In this document: piece after piece, positions 7,879-12,429 of the stretch
How the letters are laid out: the number at the start of each line of letters is the position of its first letter
How positions within the stretch are numbered: position 1 is the stretch's first letter
DNA from: Alphaproteobacteria bacterium
GTDB lineage: Bacteria; Pseudomonadota; Alphaproteobacteria; Sneathiellales; Sneathiellaceae
Assembly (NCBI GenBank): GCA_006226265.1
Contig: SBHH01000193.1
Coordinates: forward strand, 1 to 12,429
DNA: 12,429 nucleotides
Direction: 5' to 3'
The notes under the pieces: model-generated
Told to the model about the DNA's origin: nothing
Seen by the model: only the letters and a program-made list of their open reading frames with translations
Databases searched by the model: none
Position numbers and translations under genes: made by a program

Positions 7879-8040
7879 CGCAATAATAGATTAAACCTCC
7901 GTAAATCAAAGATTCCAAATATATAATATGATCCGGCGGCCGCGCCGTGGCGCTAGAATTTTACGCGAATAGAGATTCCGGAGCTTCCGTTCCATCTAAA
8001 AAATCCAACCCTTACAATCAGTTGTTTCCATTACTCCTAT

Positions 8041-8073
8041 TATTTTGTATACATATAATTCGTATACAAAATA
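8041..8073. promoter_or_regulatory. Perfect 12-bp inverted repeat around a TATAAT box, probable MarR operator and promoter
   Basis: The left arm TATTTTGTATAC (8041-8052) and right arm GTATACAAAATA (8062-8073) are exact reverse complements separated by 9 bp. The spacer holds a consensus -10 hexamer, TATAAT (8054-8059). No good -35 is visible 16-18 bp upstream. Each arm also holds a self-complementary GTATAC (8047-8052 and 8062-8067), centred 15 bp apart, so the site may be one large operator or two dimer sites. Its position right against the MarR start suggests negative autoregulation, as is common for MarR proteins. Confidence 0.7.
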
Positions 8074-8074
8074 G

Positions 8075-8527
8075 ATGGCAGGGCGGGATATGGACCGGAT
8101 CGAAAACTGCATCAGCTTCATTATCGGCAAGGCAGCACAACAAGTGAGCCGCCGAAGCCGCGATCTTTTAAGCCCTTTTGGCGTGACGCCGGTGCAATAT
8201 GCGCTTCTGAAATGCCTTGAAGATTATCCGCAAGGCGTAGGCGGCACGGCGCTTGGCGCACGCATGGTGCTGGATGCCGCCTCGATCACCGGAATCATCG
8301 ACCGGCTCACGGCCCTCAAGCTCGTGGAGCGGCGCGTGAACCCCTTTGACCGGCGCGCCCAGCTTATCCTCGCAACCAGGAAGGCCCGCGATCTGATGCC
8401 GGACCTCGATGCCGCGATGGATCGCCTAAATAGGGAGACGACTGCGATTTTCGATGGAAGCGGGACGCCTGCGCTCACTATTTTACGAAAACTCGGACAG
8501 GAAAAGGAATGGAAGGCCCATGTTTGA
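8075..8527 (+). CDS. MarR-family transcriptional regulator
   Basis: This protein of up to 150 residues has a MarR-type winged helix. VTPVQYALLKCL (37-48) is the conserved helix preceding the DNA-binding unit, AASITGIIDRLTALKLVERR (68-87) spans the recognition helix, and NPFDRRAQLILAT (89-101) is the wing with the Asp-Arg motif. It probably acts as a dimer and binds the inverted repeat at 8041-8073. The OhrR redox cysteine position appears to be Ser14 here, with Cys12 nearby and Cys47 in the core, so classic peroxide sensing is not supported. The start is uncertain: the ATG at 8075 lacks a Shine-Dalgarno sequence, while an in-frame ATG at 8090 has GGGCGGG only 2 nt upstream. If TATAAT is the -10, the message begins near 8066 and the 8075 start would be almost leaderless. 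Its end overlaps the next gene by 8 nt. Confidence 0.93.
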   Translation: MAGRDMDRIENCISFIIGKAAQQVSRRSRDLLSPFGVTPVQYALLKCLEDYPQGVGGTALGARMVLDAASITGIIDRLTALKLVERRVNPFDRRAQLILATRKARDLMPDLDAAMDRLNRETTAIFDGSGTPALTILRKLGQEKEWKAHV

Positions 8528-8927
8528 CACCAAGATCGCCATCGTCATCCGCGACGATCTCGCCACCTGGCAGAAACTGAATGTCACCGCCTTCCTCACC
8601 AGCGGTGTTTTGGGCGCGGATGCGAGCCTGATGGGAGAGCGATATGAGGATGCGGATGGCGTCACTTACCGCCCCCTCCTCATCCAGCCGGTGATCGTGC
8701 TTGCGACCAACGCAGAGGGATTGAAGAAGATCCATGCCCGCGCGCTAAACCGCAATGTGGATATCGCCATCTATACGGAAGATATGTTCAAAACCGGCCA
8801 TGACGCCGCGAACCGCGAAGTGGTGAAAGCCGTCGGGACCGAGAACCTCAATCTCGTCGGCCTCGCGCTTCGGGATGACAGGAAGACCGTGGACAAGATC
8901 ACCAAGGGCGCAAAAATGCACCCCTGA
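8520..8927 (+). CDS. DUF2000 family protein
   Basis: This 135-residue protein begins MFDTKIAIVIRDDLATWQKL, then NVTAFLTSGV, the recognisable DUF2000 (PF09391) N-terminus, and continues with RPLLIQPVIVLA and a C-terminal NLVGLALRDDRKTVDKITKG. The family has an alpha/beta fold resembling peptidyl-tRNA hydrolase 2 but no assigned function. No signal peptide or membrane segment is seen. The start at 8520 is chosen over an upstream in-frame ATG at 8454, because family similarity begins at MFDTKI and GGAATGGAAGG precedes it. It overlaps the marR stop (8527) by 8 nt, which argues for translational coupling and shared control. The substrate or role is unknown and could be binding of a small ligand, RNA or a peptidyl group. 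Confidence 0.9.
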   Translation: MFDTKIAIVIRDDLATWQKLNVTAFLTSGVLGADASLMGERYEDADGVTYRPLLIQPVIVLATNAEGLKKIHARALNRNVDIAIYTEDMFKTGHDAANREVVKAVGTENLNLVGLALRDDRKTVDKITKGAKMHP

Positions 8928-8950
8928 TGTCAGTATCTGCTGGCCGCCCT

Positions 8951-10549
8951 TTAAATGGCGCGGCCGGCCTTTTCCCAGTAAGGCACGCGAAGCTCCCGCT
9001 TCATCACCTTGCCGATGGTGCTCCGGGGCAGATCGTCGCGGAACTCGACGCCTGCGATGCGCTGCGTCTTGCCAAGCCGGTCATTGACCCAGCTTTTGAG
9101 TTCCTCCTCCGTCGCTTTGGAATTTGCCGATTTCACGACGAGCGCGAGCGGAGTTTCACCCCATTCCTCGCTCGGGATGCCAATGACGGCAACGTCCACC
9201 ACATCGTCATGCTGCATCAGCTCGACCTCGATATCCGCAGCATAGATATTGAAACCGCCGGAAATGATCATGTCCTTCTTGCGATCGAGCAGGAAGAGGA
9301 AGCCGTCCGGATCGAACCGGCCCATATCGCCGCTCTTGAAGAAGACCTTGCCATCGGGCGCCGTCCAGATCATGGCGTCGGTCAGGTCCTTCCGGCCGTG
9401 ATAGCCGGTCATCATGGCATCGGAGCGGCCGACGATCTCGCCGATCTCGCCCTGCGGCAGTTCTTGGCCCGCCTCGCTGATGATGCGAAGCTCGACCCCC
9501 TCGCCTGCCTTTCCGACGGAGGCAAGCTTGTCCGGGAAGTCGGTGCAGGAGAGCGCCGTGCCGATCCCGCCTTCGGTGAGGCCGTAAATCTCGACCATCT
9601 TGCCAGGCCAGCGGGTGATGATGTCGCGCTTGATCCCCTCGCGAAGCGGCGCACTGGTCGAGAGCTTCAACTGGAAGTTCGAGAGATCATATTTATCGAA
9701 ATCGGGATGGGCGAGAATGCGCTGATACTGCACGGGCACCAGCATCGCGTGGCTCACCTTCTCCGCCTCGGCGATTTTGAGGAACTTCTCCACATCGAAT
9801 TTCGGCATGACGATGATCCGCCCGCCAAGCGCGAGGGTCGGCAGAAGCGCGACCAGCGTCGTGTTGGAATAAAGTGCAGTCGAGACGAGGGTCACCGCAT
9901 CCGCATTGATGCCGAGCGCGAGGAAACGGAGGACATGCTGGCTCCGCATTTTCTGGCTCTGCTCAATCCCCTTGGGAACGCCCGTGGTGCCGGAGCTGTA
10001 GATAATGTTAAAGCCATCCTCCGGCTGCACATCGACATAAAGCGGCGCATCGGAGGCGTCCCCGATAATCTCCTCATACGGCGTCCAGCCCTCGCCCTCG
10101 AAATCGAAGGCGACATAGCCGTCCTCCATGACGCTTTCCACCTTGCCCCGGAACGGCTCGATCAATTCGCGGGTGGAGGCGGAGGCAAAGACGAGGCGGG
10201 AACCCGAATCCCGGATCATGATCTCCAGCTGCTCGGACGAGGCCATGCCAGAGAGCGGCACGATACAAAGCCCGGCCTGAAGGGCGCCAAGGAAAACCTC
10301 AAGATATTCGACGCTGCTTCGGGCCAGCATCGCGACCTTGTCATTCCGGCCAAGCCCGCGCGCGGCCAGCATGTTCGCAACCTTGTTGGTGCGGGGCAGA
10401 AATTCCGACCAGGTCCGGACCTCGCCCTCGCATTTGATGACTTCCAGCGACGGGTTGGCGGCGGCGGCCCGGCGCAGCCGTTCGGCATAATGAACAAACT
10501 CGAAGCCATCGGCGGTGACGGGCGGTTTCGGCAGGGGATTTTCACTCAT
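8951..10549 (-). CDS. Class I adenylate-forming enzyme, acyl-CoA ligase-like
   Basis: This 532-residue AMP-binding enzyme would activate a carboxylic acid with ATP and then transfer it to CoA. The phosphate-binding loop YSSGTTGVPKG is at 184-194, YGLTEGG (322-328) is the A5 motif, SGDMG (406-410) holds the ribose-binding Asp, DRKKDMIISGGFNIY (422-436) is the hinge region, and GKVMKREL (513-520) carries the catalytic Lys514. All core residues are present, so it should be active. No signal peptide or membrane segment is evident, so it is probably cytosolic. The acyl substrate (fatty, aryl or other acid) cannot be read from the sequence. AGGAATG lies 8-10 nt upstream of the ATG at 10549. It converges on the DUF2000 gene with 23 bp between stops and diverges from the HIT gene across 160 bp. 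No beta-oxidation genes adjoin it. Confidence 0.92.
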   Translation of the reverse strand: MSENPLPKPPVTADGFEFVHYAERLRRAAAANPSLEVIKCEGEVRTWSEFLPRTNKVANMLAARGLGRNDKVAMLARSSVEYLEVFLGALQAGLCIVPLSGMASSEQLEIMIRDSGSRLVFASASTRELIEPFRGKVESVMEDGYVAFDFEGEGWTPYEEIIGDASDAPLYVDVQPEDGFNIIYSSGTTGVPKGIEQSQKMRSQHVLRFLALGINADAVTLVSTALYSNTTLVALLPTLALGGRIIVMPKFDVEKFLKIAEAEKVSHAMLVPVQYQRILAHPDFDKYDLSNFQLKLSTSAPLREGIKRDIITRWPGKMVEIYGLTEGGIGTALSCTDFPDKLASVGKAGEGVELRIISEAGQELPQGEIGEIVGRSDAMMTGYHGRKDLTDAMIWTAPDGKVFFKSGDMGRFDPDGFLFLLDRKKDMIISGGFNIYAADIEVELMQHDDVVDVAVIGIPSEEWGETPLALVVKSANSKATEEELKSWVNDRLGKTQRIAGVEFRDDLPRSTIGKVMKRELRVPYWEKAGRAI

Positions 10550-10709
10550 GATCTCATTCCTGTTGTCTTTCGGCGGGGTCGCCGTGATGGGATTTGCGAC
10601 AGACTACCCTCTGCCCGCCCGTCTGAAAAGCAGGGAATTGAGGGGCCAACTTGCGACTGGCGAAAGCTGCATCTTTCATGCTTTACTGCCGCCCGTAGTA
10701 TAAGGACAA

Positions 10710-11150
10710 ATGATGATGACCGACACCGCCCAATTCACGCTCCATCCCCGCCTTGCCGCCGATTGCGAGGTGGTGATGGACTTGCCGATTTCCCGCCTGC
10801 TGCTGATCCGCGATGCCCGCTATCCCTGGATCATTCTGGTGCCGAGACACCCTCACTTAAAAGAATTGCATCAGCTTAATGAAAGCGATTACAGGGAATT
10901 GGCGGGAGAAATTAAAATTGCATCTCAACTAATGGCGGAGCTGTTCAAAGCCGACAAAGTGAATGTCGGCGCGCTCGGCAATCTCGTGCCGCAGCTTCAT
11001 ATCCATGTGATTGCGCGGAACATCGGCGATGCCGCCTGGCCGGGCCCGGTCTGGGGTCAGGGAGAGGCGGAAGCCTACGATGCCGGGGAACTCGAAAAGC
11101 GAAGCCAGCGGATCCGCGACGCGTTCACGAAAATCTATTCGACTTCGTAA
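10710..11150 (+). CDS. HIT-domain nucleotide hydrolase or transferase
   Basis: This protein of up to 146 residues belongs to the histidine-triad superfamily, whose members cleave or transfer nucleotides linked to phosphate groups (Ap4A-type or similar). LLIRDARYPWIILVPR (31-46) forms the typical N-terminal strands, and the C-terminal signature is QLHIHVIA (95-102). Gln95 replaces the first His of HxHxHxx, as in many bacterial branches. His97, the expected nucleophile, and His99 are kept. Three ATGs in a row (10710, 10713, 10716) follow AAGGA at 10702-10706; spacing favours the second or third. Codons at about 10853-10935 are unusually AT-rich for this window. The 3' end overlaps the convergent soxG by 16 bp. 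The substrate is unknown. Confidence 0.92.
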   Translation: MMMTDTAQFTLHPRLAADCEVVMDLPISRLLLIRDARYPWIILVPRHPHLKELHQLNESDYRELAGEIKIASQLMAELFKADKVNVGALGNLVPQLHIHVIARNIGDAAWPGPVWGQGEAEAYDAGELEKRSQRIRDAFTKIYSTS

Positions 11151-11719
11151 CCGAACTGCGCCGCGCTCACCGTCAGCCAGTGCCAGAGACTGCCCGCGCT
11201 TGAGCGCATGAAGAGAAGATCAAATTCCACTGTTCCCCGCCGAACCAGCATCACGCCAAGGCCGTGGATTTCTGTCTGCCGCACCGCATTGACGGGAAAG
11301 GCCCTCTCCCGCAAATCAAGCCTTACGCCCCGGCTTAAAAGATCGGTGACCTTGTCGCCGGACAGATTGAGGCAGCAGCGGCTATGGCCAAGCGCAATGA
11401 CGCTTCCCTCTGTGGGCGCAATCGTGGCCTCCAGCACGGCGGCGGTCTCGGCTTCGCCAAGATAGGCGAGCCGCCGCGGCGCAATCCGCATCAGATGCCC
11501 GCCTTTCAGCTTGCTGGCCGCGCCCGCTTTCGGCAAGGCCGCCAGCCCGAGAAGCTCGGAGAATTTAGCGGTGAGCGCCTGCGGCTCCGCTTCCCAGAGG
11601 GCAATTTCAAGATAGGAAAATTCCTTTATCTCCCGAACCTTTACGCCGATCCCCTCATCCGTCTTGCCAAAGGTGCCGAGGATGCGAACGCTGCTCAAAG
11701 GTGACTTTCGCTCAAGCAT
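11135..11719 (-). CDS. soxG: Sarcosine oxidase gamma subunit
   Basis: SoxG is the third subunit of the heterotetrameric sarcosine oxidase (alpha-beta-gamma-delta), which oxidatively demethylates sarcosine to glycine and loads the methylene group on tetrahydrofolate. The 194-residue frame starts MLERKSPLSSV. Its middle has LGHSRCCLNLSGDKVTDLLS, and it ends with FMRSSAGSLWHWLTVSAAQF, typical of the SoxG family, which is distantly related to the T-protein fold. An upstream in-frame ATG at 11770 would add 17 residues, but the 11719 start fits better: it matches the family N-terminus, has GGAAGGA upstream, and overlaps the soxA stop by 8 nt. Its place directly after soxA fits the usual soxBDAG order. 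It is the last gene of the operon and ends inside the convergent HIT gene. Confidence 0.9.
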   Translation of the reverse strand: MLERKSPLSSVRILGTFGKTDEGIGVKVREIKEFSYLEIALWEAEPQALTAKFSELLGLAALPKAGAASKLKGGHLMRIAPRRLAYLGEAETAAVLEATIAPTEGSVIALGHSRCCLNLSGDKVTDLLSRGVRLDLRERAFPVNAVRQTEIHGLGVMLVRRGTVEFDLLFMRSSAGSLWHWLTVSAAQFGYEVE

Positions 11720-12429
11720 GGAGGCGTTTTCCTTCCGGATCATAGAAATGCGGAGAGCAGACTTTGACATCCGTCACCTGCCCCGCCGTATCATCAACCG
11801 CGCGGATCAGAGTCCCCTCTCGCGCCCGTCCCTCCGACAGGAGGCCAAGCGCGATATGGCGGCCAAGCGCCGGGCTGTAGGTGACGGAGGTGACGTGGCC
11901 GATGCCATGGCCTTTCGGCGTGGTCCCGTCGCCCTCATAAAGGAGGGTTCCGGCCTTCAGGGCAATCGCACCATCGACTGGCATCAGGCCGACCAGCTGA
12001 CGGCGGTCTTTTTTGAGAAGTTCGGCGCGGGATTTGAGGACGCTGCCGACAAAGGCCTTTTTCGTGCTTTCCATTCCGCCAAGGCCGAGATCGGCAGCGG
12101 TGGTCCGGCCATCCAGCTCAGGCCCCGAAACATGCCCCTTCTCGATCCGGAGCGCGCCCAGAGCCTCCGATCCATAAAGGATCATGCCTTGCGTCTTGCC
12201 GGCCTCCATCAACAGCTGCCAGAGGATTTCCGCATAGCCCGCGCGGGTATAAACCTCATAGGCGAGCTCGCCCGAGAAGCTTAAGCGGCAGATGCGGACG
12301 GGCAAGCCGTCCTTCTCGAAAGAAACAAGCCCCATATGCGGGATCGCCTCACTGCTGACATCGACGCCCGGAAAGGCGGCTTTCAGAAGCTCCCGCGATT
12401 TCGGCCCGGCAATGGCAAGGCCGCCCCAT
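11712..12429 (-). CDS. soxA: Sarcosine oxidase alpha subunit, C-terminal part
   Basis: The frame is open from the right edge (first full codon at 12428) to the TGA at 11712-11714, giving about 238 residues of the C-terminus of a protein that is normally near 1000 residues. This part is the aminomethyltransferase (GCV_T) domain that binds folate. Visible elements are GGLAIAGPKSRELL at the edge, RLSFSGELAYEVYTRAGY, an EALGALRIEKGHV segment, DLGLGGMESTKKAFVG, and the C-terminal barrel GHVTSVTYSPALGRHIALGLL ending SPHFYDPEGKRLH. The dehydrogenase and NAD-binding domains lie outside the window. An internal ATG at 12335 is not the start. The subunit order and 8-nt overlap with soxG support assignment as heterotetrameric sarcosine oxidase rather than a stand-alone T-protein. 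Confidence 0.93.
   Translation of the reverse strand, partial: WGGLAIAGPKSRELLKAAFPGVDVSSEAIPHMGLVSFEKDGLPVRICRLSFSGELAYEVYTRAGYAEILWQLLMEAGKTQGMILYGSEALGALRIEKGHVSGPELDGRTTAADLGLGGMESTKKAFVGSVLKSRAELLKKDRRQLVGLMPVDGAIALKAGTLLYEGDGTTPKGHGIGHVTSVTYSPALGRHIALGLLSEGRAREGTLIRAVDDTAGQVTDVKVCSPHFYDPEGKRLHA

Noticed and set aside
8454..8519. Upstream ATG at 8454 as the DUF2000 start
   Set aside because: The extra 22 residues lie inside marR in another frame and do not resemble the family. The ATG at 8520 begins exactly at the conserved N-terminus and has a better Shine-Dalgarno.
8075..8527. MarR protein as an OhrR-type peroxide sensor
   Set aside because: In a by-eye alignment with B. subtilis OhrR, the reactive Cys position is Ser14. 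Cys12 is displaced by two residues, and no ohr gene is adjacent.
8942..8965. GGCCGC / GCGGCC hairpin between the convergent DUF2000 and ligase genes as a shared terminator
   Set aside because: The stem is only 6 bp with a 12-base loop, and no T-run follows in either direction, so it is too weak to call.
8927..10879. 650-codon plus-strand frame across the adenylate-forming enzyme
   Set aside because: It is antisense to a gene with complete family motifs. The composition is that of a mirror frame, and it runs through both intergenic regions and into the HIT gene in another frame.
11720..11770. Upstream ATG at 11770 as the soxG start
   Set aside because: It would overlap soxA by about 59 bp. 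The added residues look like an out-of-frame reading of the soxA tail, while the 11719 start has a better ribosome binding site and an 8-nt overlap.

Overview
The window reads as ordinary chromosome of a moderately GC-rich alphaproteobacterium. The pointers are a Zn-ligand-free, 41-residue ribosomal protein L36 of the alphaproteobacterial type, a compact glcD-glcE-glcF glycolate oxidase operon, the end of a heterotetrameric sarcosine oxidase operon (soxA-soxG), and pyruvate kinase next to what may be the start of an N-formylglutamate amidohydrolase-like gene. I see no prophage, insertion sequence, CRISPR array, tRNA or rRNA. Coding density is high, and no gene-free stretch exceeds 300 bases.

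Layout. At the left edge a truncated leftward reading frame (1-77) diverges from pyruvate kinase (pyk, 321-1742, +). From 7790 down to 1768 every gene reads leftward, in transcription order: a class I SAM-dependent methyltransferase, rpmJ (L36), glcD, glcE, glcF and an exported TPR protein, which converges on pyk. rpmJ has a good sigma70-type promoter (6757-6785) and a strong intrinsic terminator (6523-6559), so it is probably a single-gene unit. The glc operon starts just after that terminator. An AT-rich intergenic region (7791-8074) separates the methyltransferase from a rightward pair, a MarR-family regulator and a DUF2000 protein, whose reading frames overlap by 8 nt. A perfect 12-bp inverted repeat brackets a consensus TATAAT just upstream of the MarR start and is the most distinctive regulatory structure here. 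The pair converges on a leftward class I adenylate-forming enzyme (acyl-CoA ligase-like, 8951-10549). That gene diverges from a HIT-family hydrolase (10710-11150, +), whose 3' end overlaps the 3' end of soxG by 16 bp. soxG and the C-terminal part of soxA fill the right edge.

How the genes work together. GlcDEF oxidises glycolate to glyoxylate, and sarcosine oxidase demethylates sarcosine to glycine while charging tetrahydrofolate with a one-carbon unit. Both feed C2/C1 metabolism, but they are far apart here and need not be co-regulated. The MarR-DUF2000 pair looks like a self-regulated two-gene unit of unknown function, with the divergent methyltransferase as a possible extra target. I found no convincing new multi-gene system. 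The best leads are the MarR operator and its DUF2000 partner.
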